Notes: a model not told the origin generated them from the letters alone. Counted from the first letter of the stretch, positions 11,465 to 23,278 are shown. The stretch: DNA of 64,000 bases from Anniella stebbinsi (GCA_029215795.1 JARDYH010000001.1:196919654-196983653); one strand, 5' to 3'. Translations and numbers: made by a program.

Positions 11465-11890
11465 ACCTGATCTGCTCAGGAGATCTGCCCACCCGTTTGT
11501 TTATGCAATATGAACTGCTTGAACAGTGAAGGGGTGAAGACTATATAACTCCCAAATATACATAACTTCTTTGCACATACTGATTGATTCAGGGCCTTTC
11601 TGCTTCTTCAAAAAATACTTTGATGTCATATTATCTGTAGCTGCTTGCCCAGTCTTGTGCATCTCTACAGGTGCCAAGAACATCATGCATTTCTAACAGC
11701 TCTCAGTTTTAGCACATTAATGTGCAGTGCGCTGAGCTTTTTCCTATTTGGACTTTCTTCAATTGACCAAGTTTGCTTCACAATAAGTGCCCCCAACCAT
11801 CCAACAAATAACCTCAGTGGAATTACCTTGTATCGCAGATGCTGAGTCCCACACTGAAGTGGCAGGGACATCCTGTGATGCTGGTATGTT
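11465..11890 (-). pseudogene. decayed DIRS-like retroelement, RT/RNase H region
   Basis: Minus-strand frames read, in order, SALHINVLKLRAVRNA (frame ending near 11683), then in another frame TDNMTSKYFLKKQKGPESIS and VQAVHIA, then TNGWADLLSRSG near 11475-11500. This order (HIN-LELRAV, DN-T, YI-KQGG-like, AVHI, N-ADLLSR) matches the RNase H domain of DIRS-type tyrosine-recombinase retroelements. At least one frameshift near 11686 and stops break it. Weaker colinear similarity may continue down to about 11180 and up to about 12050. Remote Gypsy-type elements share some of these motifs, so the class call is moderate. Confidence 0.6.
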
Positions 11891-12049
11891 CATATAAGAA
11901 AATAAATGTCTTTTAAAATTATAATGGTGAACTATTTGAGTTTCCATAAAAGGAGTAGGATTTTTCACAATGATACCATTCTGAATTTTGTGGTTTTGAT
12001 ATACTTGGGTGAGGGCCTTTGAGTCCAATATAACTTCTGTTTAGTCGAT

Positions 12050-13046
12050 CAGAAAATTTCTCAAACAAAATCCTGTCTCTAATTATTGGGTAGGGATACC
12101 ACAGTTCCTTAATAAAAGTGCTTCCTGCTCAAGATGTGGGGTGGATTGATTATCTGAAAACATTATTGGCACATTGGGAAGAATTGGAATGAACTTTCAT
12201 CATGTAGCCATTATAAATCATAGAATTACCCCACTAGTCTGCCCAAAAGTCTCAAAATGTCTGGAACAACGTATGTTGGGAATGTCTGGAACAACATATG
12301 TGAGGTGTCTCTGAACACCTCAAATTTTGTCCTATTGGAAGAGGAGCTGTAAACCTTAAGGACTGGGTTGAGAACCTATTTTTTTCCTTATCTTTACCAT
12401 TAATTTATCTTTCTGGGAAAATAAAACTTTCTAAACATTCAAATGGGTGATCTTCCACGGTTGCCTTCATTTGAACTAGCAAAGCAGTGGACTGCAGCCA
12501 AACACCCATTCTCCAAAAAAAACAAAACAAAAAAAAAAACAAAAACCAGCTGCCACAATAGTTCTTACAGTGTAATCCAGAACATGGCAGGCCATATTTA
12601 TTTGTAATGTTGACAACAAAATTTCCCCTTCTTACAAAAACTTGGCCCATTGATTCTTCTCTTCAGGAATGAGATGTAGGTAATGTGACACTCCCCCACA
12701 AAAATACCAGACAACTCTCCCCATAATTAGCTCTCTTAATTAGCTAATCACTTGGTAAGTTAATACAGAGAAGAAACATATCTTTCTCCCTATCAAGACC
12801 AGACCCAAGATTAGACACACCTACCAATGCTCCTCCACACACACTTTGAGTAATCAAGGCAATGGTCTGGAGGGCACTTTGACTCTGACATGAGTCACTT
12901 TCACCCTCTACCACCAACTGCAGCTCAACGGAGACCTTGCAATGGATCCGATGCAATGTATTTCACATGCTGACCCCCCCTCCCCTTTAGAACTCAACAG
13001 CACGCATAGTTCCCAATGTGAAAATGCACAGAGACCATGAATATGA
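12050..13046. other. intronic sequence without recognised features
   Basis: No gene seen. 'aatgtctggaacaac(g/a)tatgt' occurs twice (about 12257 and 12284), a small local duplication. An A-rich run lies at 12516-12547. Confidence 0.4.
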
Positions 13047-13083
13047 AGAACTATTTCATCACACATAACTATTTCATCACACA

Positions 13084-13694
13084 GAAGCTGCAGCTTGTGC
13101 AAAATGCAACGGCCAGAGTGATAACAGGAACCAGAAGGTTCGAGCATATAAAACCTACTCTGGCCCACTTGCATTGGCTGCCTATACGTTTCCGAGCCCA
13201 ATTCAAGGTGCTGGTTTTAACCTATAAAGCCTTATACAGCTTGGGACCACAATACCTGATGGAACGCCTCTCCTGACACAAACCTACCCGTACACTACGA
13301 TCCACATTGAAGGTCCTCCTCTGGTTGCCTACTCCAAGGGAGGCACGGAGAGTGGCAACAAGGGAAAGGACCTTTTCAGTGGTGGCCCCCCAATTATGGA
13401 ATAATCTCCCTGACGAGGCTCGCCTGGCGCCAACATTGTTATCTTTTTGGCGCCAGGTCAAGACTTTCCTCTTCTCCCAGGCATTTAACAGCATATGATG
13501 AGGGTTTTTGTGTTTTGTTGTGCTTTGACCCAGAAGGATATTGTAATTTTAACTTGTTTTATGTTTTATGCTTTTAAATTTTGTATATTGGAGTTTTAAT
13601 TGTTCAATGTTTTTAATTTTTGTAAACCGCCCAGAGAGCTTCGGCTATGGGGCGGTATATAAATGGAATAAAATAAATAAATAAATAAATAAAT
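13084..13694 (+). mobile_element. L2-type LINE, 3' end
   Basis: The copy starts inside the RT C-terminal region (KLQLVQNATARVITGTRRFE), runs through LHWLPI and SLGPQYLMERL, then a 3' UTR with 'aaccgcccagagagcttcgg', and ends in an (AAAT)n tail at 13669-13694. The stop after MERLS (TGA) lies where sister copies read CGA, as expected from CpG decay. Just upstream, 'aactatttcatcacaca' is directly repeated (13047-13083). Confidence 0.85.
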
Positions 13695-13699
13695 TATTA

Positions 13700-15935
13700 T
13701 GTTCACTGCCACATGATGTGGCGATGGGGGAATAGGTGGATCAATAACTATTTGCCTTCACAGATAAACAGAAACTCCATGTTCAGAGGCGGTGTACCTC
13801 TGAACACCAGAAACAAAGAGCAAGGAAGGGTTGCTGGGAGCCTGGCTCTTCTTATGCTCCTAACGTGTGTAACTTCTTAAAATATGACTCAATTTGCATG
13901 CTGCAAATATCAACAACAATGTTGATATAAACATGTATACACATAAACCATAAATAATGACTGCTGGCATTTGTCTACAGACATTAACAATGATTTGAAG
14001 TATAGAATCATATACAATGGGAGAACTGCCCCCCACCTCTCCTTAAAATCAGACACAGTAGCCAACCCAGGTGGCCTTCAATTTAGATCCAGGGAGGGTG
14101 TTGCAGCTGTTTCCAGCTTACTGTCATCTTAATCATCATCGTACGTGTCCTCCTCCTCCGCTTCATGCATTAAGACTTTCCATCACTGTCTAACAAATCT
14201 TTTGCAGTAAGCAGCATGTAATAATTGCCAGGGGAGCTCTCTTGGTTGCTCCAAACCGACCTCACGCTTATGAGGTCACCTGGTCAACTGAAGTATTTAT
14301 TTTTATATAGATGGGAGAACTAGGCCTGACATCCCTGCTTAATCATGCTAATCACTGCATGGAAGAACTTGAGGTTGTCAATGGCTTGCGAAGGCTTTGT
14401 ACTTTGCTTCTCTTTGTCAGACTGGGGGCTATGCTGTTATCTGTGTCCGAAAACTTGCCATCATCACCACCTGTTGGGAATAGGAGCATCTGTTTTTCAA
14501 TTTTCATGATTATCATTTCTGTGCTGCCTTGCGGACTGACTCGAAAGCAATTTGGGCTGCCAGTTGAATGGATTTTGTTAAGTGATAAGCTCATTGCTTG
14601 GTAGGCATGCTCTGCCATCAACAGGTACATCGTCAATGGGATGAGAAAGCTTTAGTTGCAATAGCAGATCTTTAATTGCACTTTCATACAATCAGGCTAC
14701 AAAATTATAGTCACCAGTTTGTGTTGTGGTGAGCCTGATTAAGAGGACTGGCCCTCACACAAACAAGAACACAGACATCCGTGCTCTTTGGTATGGACCC
14801 AAATAAACAAGATAGTCTGAATATGTGCATTACAACAACAAAAATCCTGAACATTTTTCTCTATGAAACAACTGCCCTTCTACAACTCAACAAGCATGCT
14901 CAAATCTGTGGTGACTTGCATGCTTTGATGTTGTCTAGCAATGAAACTGCACATTAATGGTCTTTCCAGACAATCACGTTACTGCAGCTACCTTGAAATC
15001 CAGATGTTTTCCCCAAGCTAGCACTTTTGGTGAAGGAATAATGCATTTCCCCAGCATTCAAAAGCAGCAATGTTCTGTAGCTGGCAAAATGTGATTCTCC
15101 ACCCCATCCCAGGAATACTGGCTATACTGGCTGAACAATAAATTCAAGGTTTTACCATTTATTTCATGGTATTTATTTAGCAGGAACATATTTTGCATTA
15201 AAGCCTTTTTGACCCTGCAGTTATTAATTAAGGAACATATTCTGGAAAGATATATATTTTTGGTTCAAGGGTAAAAATGCTCTCATTCGCTTGCTTGCAA
15301 GATGGAAATACCACAGCCATGCTAAACTTCCACTATGCAAGCGGCTGGCCTATAAACACAATTTTAGAAGGTTCCCTTTTGAACAACTCTGACTATTTAA
15401 TTAATCTTCAAGCCATTAACCATTCATTTAAAATGCCACTTATGAAATCTTCATTTTGCACATTATCAGCTGGTTTGCAAATAGCTATCCATGAGCAGAG
15501 GCGTAATGATCTCCCTCGCCCATTCTTAGAGCTTACCAACCTCATAGTCAATTTTGGCTTCTTAATTACACACACACATATTAGCATTTAAAATTAAATG
15601 GCAGGTTTTAAAAAAATTAATGTGTATGCACACGCATACACAATAACGTTCTTATTACCTTGCTGCCTGTAACCTACTTTTGGTTAAAGAACATTGTGGA
15701 ACTGTGTACAGAATAAAAAAATATTATAAAGAGAGAGAAATACTGGGGAATGGGGTGAGGATGAAAAGAAGTTCTAGAAGGAAAAGAGATCTCTTGGCCA
15801 GCAATAGATTTGGAGAGGCCCAAGTTCAAATTCCTGCTCAGGCATGAATTCAATGGTCGAATTCAGTCATTATACCAAATCCAGTTTAAGGAAGCTAAAC
15901 TATGATTTGGCACTATGCCCAGATTGACAAGACAT
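13700..15935. other. intronic sequence, mostly unique; possible conserved block near 15240-15600
   Basis: No exon or transposon ends recognised. The plus-strand frame 15277-15591 (104 aa) sits in AT-rich sequence with TTAATTAAT cores and no donor or acceptor pairing. I read it as chance openness in a possibly conserved non-coding block. Confidence 0.35.
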
Positions 15936-16627
15936 GATTTATTGATTTACTTGAAAGATTTATAAACTGTGCCTTAATCTCCAAAAGGACTTCAGGGTGG
16001 TGCACATGAAATTACTTAAAAACAATACAAAATAATGCAATAAAAACAATCTAAAAACTAAGCATCAAAAATTGAGAGGCATAAAATAATTTCAACAGCT
16101 AAAATGATAATAAACTTAAATCAGAAAATATAAAAACATTTGAATTTTTTTTAATGTCTGTGCAAATAAAAACATTTTACCTGCTGCTGAAAAAAAAGCA
16201 CAGTTAGCGCCATGTGGATTTGCCGTGGGAGGAAGTCATTCTAGAGTTGAGGCCAGTGGAGACTGGGGCTCTGATTTTGGTGGACCTGTGGATCTACTCT
16301 GGGTTTCAGAGTAGATCCACAGGTGCTATTTTGGGGAAACGATTCAGCACCTTGGATAGCTCCTTTAGAGGTCTGGCTGGTTATGACTGAAAACAGGAGC
16401 AGAGCATCCAATACAGATCAGAGAACGGAAAAATGGGCTCTTGGGATGCAAAATGTTTATTTTCACAAAGTTTTGTGAAAATAAACATTCTGCATCCTGA
16501 GAACCTGTTTCTCATTTTTCTGACCTGGATATGAGTGAACCCAGAATGGATTCACAGCCCTACTGAAATTGGAGCCACCAGACTCCACTGGCTGAGGCAC
16601 CACCATAGAGAAGGCTTCCCTTTTGTA
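15936..16627 (-). mobile_element. older L2-type LINE, 3' part (interrupted)
   Basis: The sequence starts at the 'attgatttacttgaaagattta' 3' end and contains A-rich UTR complement plus 'ggtgcacatgaaattac'. It is interrupted by a hAT MITE (16254-16590) and then by a younger L2 insertion at 16628. The same old copy resumes at about 18531. Confidence 0.6.
16254..16590. mobile_element. hAT MITE with two internal perfect hairpins (337 bp)
   Basis: The left end is CAGTGGAGACTGGGGCTC. The right end, reverse-complemented, is CAGTGGAGTCTGGTGGCTC. The 8-bp flanks GTTGAGGC (16246-16253) and GCTGAGGC (16591-16598) match at 7 of 8 positions, as expected for hAT insertion. Two strong hairpins lie inside: an 18-bp stem at about 16284-16323 and a long stem at about 16443-16497. 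Confidence 0.8.
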
Positions 16628-18530
16628 GATTTTATTTATTTATTTATTTATTACATTTGTATACTGCCCCATAGCTGAAGCTCTCTGGGCGGTTTACAAA
16701 GGATTAAAAACAATTAAAAACAATACACAAAAATTAAAACAGCAAAAACATACAACATACACACAATCTGTACATTTAAAACCCACTTCAACACTTCAAA
16801 AAACTACAAAAACAAAACAAAACAAACCCAGGTTCCTCAGATATTGCCAAATGCCTGAGAGAAGAGGAAAGTCTTGACCTGGCGCCGAAAAGATAACAAT
16901 GTTGGCGCCAGGCGGGCCTCGTCGGGGAGATCGTTCCACAATTGGGGAGCCACCACAGAGAAGGCCCTCTCTCTTGTTGCCGACCTCCGAGCTTCCCTCG
17001 GAGGAGGCACTCGGAGGAGGGCCTTAGATGTTGAACGTAGTGTTCGGGTAGATTCATGTCAGGAAAGGCGTTCCATCAGGTATTGTGGTCCCAAGCCGTG
17101 TAAGGCTTTATAGGTTAAAACCAGCAACTTGAACCGGGCTCGGAAACATACAGGCAGCCAATGCAAGTGGGCCAGAGTAGGTCTGATATGTTCAAACCTA
17201 CTGGTTCCGGTTATCAATCTGGCTGCTGCATTTTGCACAAGCTGCAGCTTCCGAACCACCTTCAAAGACAGCCCCACGTAGAGTGCATTGCAGTAATCTA
17301 ACTTGGAGGTTACCAGAGCATGGACAACTGAAGCCAGGTTATCCCTGTCCAGATAGGGACGTAGCTGGGCCACCAACCGAAGTTGGTAGAAGGCACTCCG
17401 TGCCACTGAGGCCACCTGCACCTGAAGTGACAGAGATGGTTCTAGAAGAACCCCCAAGCTACGAACCCGCTCCTTCAAGGGGAGTGCAACCCCATCCAGA
17501 ACAGGTTGAACACCCTCCATCCGGTCAGCGGAACCACCCACTAACAGCGTCTCAGTCTTGTCTGGATTGAGTTTCAGTTTATTAGCCCTCATCCAGTCCA
17601 TTGTCGCAGCCAGGCACTGGTTCAGCACATCCACAGCCTCACCTGATGAAGATGAAAAGGAGAAATAGAGCTGCGTGTCATCAGCGTACTGATGACAACG
17701 CACTCCAAAACTCCGGATGACTGCACTCAACGGTTTCATGTAGATGTTGAACAGCATGGGGGACAAAACCGACCCCTGCGGAACCCCATACTGGAGAATC
17801 CACGGGGCCGAACAATGTTCCCCAAGCACAACCTTCTGGAGCCGAACCACCAAGTAGGAGCGGAACCACTGCAATGCAGTGCCTCCCACTCCCAACTCAG
17901 CCAGTCGTCCCAGAAGGATACCATGGTCGATGGTATTGAAAGCCGCTGAGAGATCAAGGAGAATCAACAGAGTCACACTCCCCCTGTCTTTCTCCCGACA
18001 TAGGTCATCATACAGGGCGACCAAGGCTGTTTCCGTACCAAAACCAGGCTGCCCTCACTGCCCCTGACTACAGCTTACCATAAGCACTTACCAGTGCTTG
18101 ATTGCATCCATCAGGAGTTCGTCTCCATCTGTCCTCAAGCCGTCTCCTGTTTTGTTTCATCACTCTCAGCTCTGGGGTATACCACGGAGCCGTTCGAGCT
18201 CTACACAGGAGAGGGCGCTCAGGAGCAATCGTGTCAACTGCCCGGGTTATTTCTGCATTCCACAGATCAACCAGGGTTTCGACAGGAGAGCCAGCCCTAT
18301 CAGCCAGAAAACATCCCTAGAGCCCTCTGGAAACCATCTGGATCCATTAGCCTCCGGGGGCGGACCATCTTAATGGGTCCCCCGCCCTTGCAGAGGGGAA
18401 AAGCTGCTGTAAGTCTAAACCTCAGCAGGTGGTGATCTGACCATGACAGAGGGGTTGATGTAAAGTTCCCCACTTTCAGATCCCCATCTCCATGTCCAGT
18501 TGAAAAAACCAGGTCTAGAGTTTTAAACAT
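16628..18530 (-). mobile_element. L2-type LINE, endonuclease end through RT and 3' UTR
   Basis: The longest LINE copy in the window. On the minus strand it begins near 18530 in the C-terminal end of the APE-type endonuclease (WSDHHLLRF, the SDH motif), runs through RT, and ends in a (TTTA)n complement at 16628-16652. It is 5'-truncated as usual for target-primed insertion. It sits inside an older L2 copy, whose halves lie at 15936-16627 and 18531-18960. Confidence 0.85.
17059..18024 (-). pseudogene. L2-type LINE reverse transcriptase, 321-codon open stretch
   Basis: Non-LTR reverse transcriptase, which would copy LINE RNA at a nicked target. Visible motifs are DLSAAFNTIDH (about residues 24-34), VPQGSVLSP (81-89), the active site YADD (113-116), LNPDKTE, SLGVLLEPSLSL, ALVTSKLDYCNALYVGL and LHWLPV. 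The catalytic aspartates are intact, but the frame is only a piece. It lacks the N-terminal endonuclease in frame and ends early at a TGA where sister copies carry CGA (SRHEP), with the C-terminus continuing in other frames. An inactive relic; CR1 is the alternative clade. Confidence 0.85.
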
Positions 18531-18960
18531 CTCTTATGGAAGGAATATACAGAAGTCCTTCCTCTGATGCTCTTAATGTGTGGGATGGTTGATATCTCCT
18601 TCAGATATTTGAGCCCCAAGCTGTTTAGAGCTTTAAATATAAGAATCTGTATTTTAATTGGGCTCAGCAGCAAAATGCAGCCAATATAACTCCTTCAGAA
18701 CTGATGTAAAATGGCTCTACCAGGCAAACCAACCAGAATTCTAGCAGCTGAATTCTGTACTAGTTGAAGCTTCTGGACCATTTTCAGGGACAGCCCCACA
18801 TATAATACAGTAATCCAACCAGGAGGTTACTAAAGCATTGAACACTGTAGCCTAACTATCCATAGCCAGCTAACTATTCCTATCTAGTTGACAAACCAGA
18901 TGGAGTTTGTAAAAAGTCTGACTGATGAACCAGATGAAAGTGATTTGCAATCAGCTCGTG
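18531..18960 (-). mobile_element. older L2-type LINE, continuation beyond the nested L2
   Basis: It contains 'gagccccaagctgtttagag', 'gaagcttctggacca' and 'gggacagccccacatataat', diverged equivalents of segments in the younger L2 (for example 17060-17300). It carries on the copy interrupted at 16627. Confidence 0.6.
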
Positions 18961-19657
18961 AACTACAACAAGAAACCATCATCTGAAGTGGGGTTCCAAA
19001 CCCCCAGTTATAGTGATGGCCAATGGCTCATTTCTAGAGGCCTCTGCTAGGCTGATGGGAAACCAAGGGCAGTATCCAATGGGGCCATTGTGCAAGCAAC
19101 CCTTCCCTTAGATTCCACTGTACAAGTGGCCCCTCCCACCACTTCAATTGCACAAGTGGGACCCGTTGTTTGAACAATGGAGATTTAATGGTTCCTATAG
19201 GAAGTCCTGAAATGAGTGGAAATACTCGTCCCTGGATTGAGACAAGTTGGTGACGCTCCCTTATCCGAGCTCAGCTGCCCTGCCCTGCTCTGCAAATGAG
19301 CAGTTCCAGTTGCTCCCAGAAGTGCTAAATCTCCATTGTGCAAGCTGCGAGTCTCGCTTGAGGAATGGAACGGGCGGGAGCACAACAGAATTTCTGTGGC
19401 AGCGGTGCCCTGTTGGATACCACCTAGAACCAGATAAGTACTTTCAAATCATCATTTGCCTGCTAAATTCTGAAACTCAAACTATAGGTAGCTTAAAACT
19501 ATGTCTGAACTGAGCCATGGCATGACTGTAATAAAGTTGTAATTATGCTTCTAATTTCAGTAAGACTAGTTCTGGTCATATGGGTCCAATGCGCAGTGAC
19601 ACATTTCCTATCCATATGTTGTGTTCTTGCCTATACCAACAATGAAACAGAGACAGT
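18961..19657. other. intronic sequence without recognised features
   Basis: No exon or transposon ends recognised. Confidence 0.4.
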
Positions 19658-20166
19658 GGCTCAGTTCGGACGACATATTAAGCAACGGAGGGGTAAATAA
19701 CGTACTGACAGTGCGTTAGGCAGGAGGAGCTCCACAGACGACACACTGCAGCCGGCGCTGCTCGGAACCGGCAAATGCCCCGGCTGCAAGGAACTTGCGG
19801 CGGCCATTTTGGTTGCAGCTTCTCCTCCGTGTGTCCCCCAGCTGTATCCCAGCATGCACCATGTGTTCTGCTGGCTGCATAGAGCGACTGGGTTTTTTTG
19901 GCTGCTCTAGGCAGCAGAACTCTATTTTGAAACGGAACAGTCCACGGAGAGGTGGGGGGCTGAATTCGGATGACACTTTAAACAACAGGGCTTCGGGCTA
20001 AACAACGTGCAAGCCCGTTGTTTCACTCCGTTGTTTAAATTGCCTGATTAACGTACTGTCAGTTGTGTGTGCGTTGTGTGCTGCCCTCCAGACAACACAA
20101 TAAGCAGCACAACTGACAATTGTTCCCCCCCTCCTCCGTTGCCTAATGTGTCGTCCGAACTGAGCC
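19658..20166. mobile_element. Harbinger-like MITE, copy C (509 bp)
   Basis: Ends GGCTCAGTTCGGACGACA (left) and, reverse-complemented, GGCTCAGTTCGGACGACA (right) are identical over 18 bp. Matching continues through 'ttaNgcaacggagg'. AGT flanks both ends (19655-19657 and 20167-20169), a 3-bp target duplication. The interior is rich in 'acgtactgacagt' and 'aacaacg' repeats and CpG. The well-preserved ends suggest the youngest copy of the family here. Confidence 0.85.
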
Positions 20167-20572
20167 AGTGAGAAACTTTAGTAAGAGGACTTTATGTTCT
20201 GCCGAGCCCTTCATAGATCTGAAATGACTGAGGGCTACACCACTGTGGAAAATCTCGTGAAAACTCAGTGGAGGACACCTCTACTGCCATTCACACCTTG
20301 CATTTTACGCACTTTCCCTACGCAAGGATTGACCTCCATATTGGGAAAAGTACACGTGAAGTGGCCTTGAGATGAAGACGGTAAAGAACTTGGACAAGAG
20401 AAGTATCAAAGCAGCAGGATCGATCACATGCATTTATTTCACACCCTTCCTTCTTCGAACAGCATCTACTGATCAAGAGAGGGCCAAACCTATCCTATTT
20501 AAGTGCTAAAAACCACACGTAGCCAAGCATATTTGATATGCCAGGGACTGGTGTCCGTGTGTGTGGCACACA

Positions 20573-21138
20573 GAGCCAATCTACACCTTCCGTTATAACG
20601 TTTAGAAAACTAGGGCATAACGATTTTAATTGCTACGTTTTAAAACGTAACAAGCCACATGAAGGAGTCCCTACCATTACAGCCTCTCTTCCCCCCTTCC
20701 GTTTGGAGTTCGTTTAGGAAGGGCACACTCTATTCCTTCTTCATCTATTTCTTCTTCGCCCCATTGTTGCCAAGCCCACTTCCTCCTGCGTTTGCCTTCT
20801 TTTCACTTCCTCTTACTTTTGAATTTCGCTTTACTTCACTTACCACCACCAGGGAAGGCAAACACAGTAACACAGCATTTGTGCGCCGGAACAAAAGCTC
20901 CCCCCCCCCCCCACAACAACAATCATTTGAAAACAGAGGTTAGATTAGAGGAGCACGGAAACGGTAAGTAAGGACACATTGGCCATTTTAAAATGATGTA
21001 TTTCATAAAAACAACGTTATAAGAAGTAAAGTAACTACACGAAACAGCTAATATAAACGACCTAGAACATACGTCGTGTGCCCCAAAGCGTCCTCGGAAC
21101 CAAACAAAAACACTTCCAACATAATGTGTAGATTGGCT

Positions 21139-21139
<1 letters not shown>
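20573..21139. mobile_element. candidate MITE with GAGCCAATCTACAC ends (567 bp)
   Basis: GAGCCAATCTACAC at 20573 recurs as its reverse complement ending at 21139. ACA lies directly outside both ends (20570-20572 and 21140-21142). 'cgttataacg' near the left end is echoed by 'aacgttataag' near the right. No coding capacity. With 14-bp ends and a 3-bp flank this is plausible but less certain than the other families. Confidence 0.5.

Positions 21140-21141
<2 letters not shown>

Positions 21142-21184
<43 letters not shown>
21142..21184. repeat. (AG)n microsatellite
   Basis: About 21 uninterrupted AG dinucleotides, directly abutting the right end of the candidate MITE. Confidence 0.95.
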
Positions 21185-21189
<5 letters not shown>

Positions 21190-21844
21190 GGATTCATATG
21201 TAACAGGAAAGTGGTTTAGAGATGTTTGTGAGCAGGAGTGTTGCAAGGGTTCATACTCGATAATCTAAAATGAGGTGCACAACCCATGGGCCACATACGG
21301 TTCGTGGTTGTGGGTTGTGCTGGCTCCACTCACAGTTCAGCTGGGCTGTGGGAAACAAACAGCAGAAAGGAAGATTTCAGAAAGAGCAAAGAAAAGAAGC
21401 GCTAAGTAAAAAAAACAAACAATCTTATCTCCGATTGGTGATCAGTGATCAGAGAGAAGAGCAATTTAAAGATATTTAAAACCTGCTGGATATTTTAAAA
21501 TTTAAATACATTTATATTTTAGAATTGAGCTGAGCTTTCAACACCATTCCCTTGACCTAAATAGGCTGGCAAACTGGCATTCATTGGAAGGTGATCCTCT
21601 CTTTTGCAGACTCCTTAATAAAAATGTGGAGCAGTTTAACGCCAAGATCTGTCACCATCTTGTGTTTGGAATCAGGGGGCTCAACCCATACTGACCACTC
21701 ATAGATTTTCATACAATTCATGAGTGTCGATGTTTGTGGGCATTTTTTATTTGCAAACCAGTTCCCAAATACAAAAAGTAAAGCATGGATTGACCTATAA
21801 CTGAAACTCATTATACCGGTTTAAGTGCTTGGTCAACATATGTA

Positions 21845-22395
21845 GCTGCTGTATACTGAGTCAGATCATTGGTCCATCTAGCCCAGAGGTAGGCAAACCT
21901 TTTGGGCTGTGGACACATTTGGCAATTTGAGAAACTGTCCTGTGCACTACCACAAAATGGCTGCTATGGGAAGTGGGATAAGGGCAAGTAACCGGCCCAA
22001 AAGACTGATTACGAGGCAGAGGTGGGGTCTGGGCCCTAACACTAAACAACTTCTTTGCAATCACAGTTTTCTGAACGAACAGAAACCTATTTCATGGCAA
22101 TCCCAGCTGTTGGTAAAAAAATGTGTTAATGAAAAGAAAAATTGGAAGAGGTAAGGCACCTTGGTGGGTTCCAAGAAAGGTGTCTGGAGTTTTTTGGTGC
22201 CTATGGGCTTCACATTGCCTACCCCTGATCTAGCCTCATACTAACTACTTTGACAAGTAATATCCCCCACCCCAAGGTCTGTATTTTCCAGCTCAGCCTT
22301 GTTCCTTGAGATCCTTTTCACTGTTGTCAAGGGTTAAAATTGAAACCTTTTGTACACAAGGGACACTACCACTGACCTCTGCTCTCTCACCACAC
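21845..22395 (-). mobile_element. tRNA-derived SINE, reversed, split by a hAT MITE
   Basis: The left part 'tatactgagtcagatcattgg' is the SINE tail. The right part near 22300-22395 reads 'gttaaaattgaaacctt' and 'accactgacctctgctc', the reverse complements of box B and box A. A complete hAT element with an 8-bp target duplication interrupts it at 21884-22227. Confidence 0.65.
21884..22227. mobile_element. hAT MITE with perfect 8-bp target duplication (344 bp)
   Basis: The left end is CAGAGGTAGGCAAACC. The right end, reverse-complemented, is CAGGGGTAGGCAATG. ATCTAGCC is present intact on both sides (21876-21883 and 22228-22235). A perfect 8-bp duplication and CAG termini define a hAT insertion, and removing it restores the SINE. 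Confidence 0.9.
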
Positions 22396-23234
22396 AATGA
22401 CACACTGAAGGTTTCAAATAATGTGAAGAAAGACACATCTTGATAAAATATAATAACTACTCAAAGTATTTAGCCAAGATAATTATGCGGATTTTACTGT
22501 ATATCTACTTTCAATTACAAACAATGGAATCCCATTGAAAGAAACATGACCAACACGCTCTAAGAAGGTAGCTCAAGTTTGTATCTATCAAAATGAGTAT
22601 AGGTTCATGCTGTCCACACTGAATAGAAGGGATTAATACTATACCACTGAAGAAATAGTTTTAGCAATTGTATTGGGCATTCTTTCTTACCCTTTGAAGT
22701 ACAGACATGCTCCTAATTATTGGGATAGAGACAAACAAGAAGTAGGACATAAAAATAGGGCACATTGTTGAGTCATGGCTAATTGTATAGCAGTATTAGG
22801 TACACTGATCAAGCCACAGGGGTCTTTTATTATAAGCAGCCTCATAATTTTATAAAATCATTAAAAGGATGATAATGCATTCTTCATAGGGGGAAAAAGT
22901 GACTGCTTGGTTCAATGCATGAGTTTTAATTCAATTCTCTATGGTAATGGCCCATGATAGGAATTCTAAAACTCAGATGAGATCATCTAGGTTTTGTTTG
23001 TTGAAACTAAAACAAAATAAATGTAAAATAAAGTAAAATAAAATTTAAAAAAAGTGGTGGGGAGGAACCCAACTCACTTATGTCATTTTTCAGGTCCTCA
23101 CATTGTGTGTCACAGATTGTGAGTCAGAGGTGGGAAAAAGAAGCATTAGGCTAAAATAAAATTAACTGTGATAAAACACGAAGAGCAATTAAGACTGAAA
23201 GCAAAGACTGGAGAAACTTTTGCATAATAAACCA

Positions 23235-23278
23235 GGTGTTAAATGCTGAACCCTTACAAAACTGAAATGACTTTGTTC
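23235..23278. repeat. 44-bp dispersed duplicate, copy 1
   Basis: GGTGTTAAATGCTGAACCCT and the following 24 bases recur at 26039-26082 with one mismatch, in the same orientation and 2.8 kb apart. Neither copy is in a recognised repeat. Confidence 0.75.
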
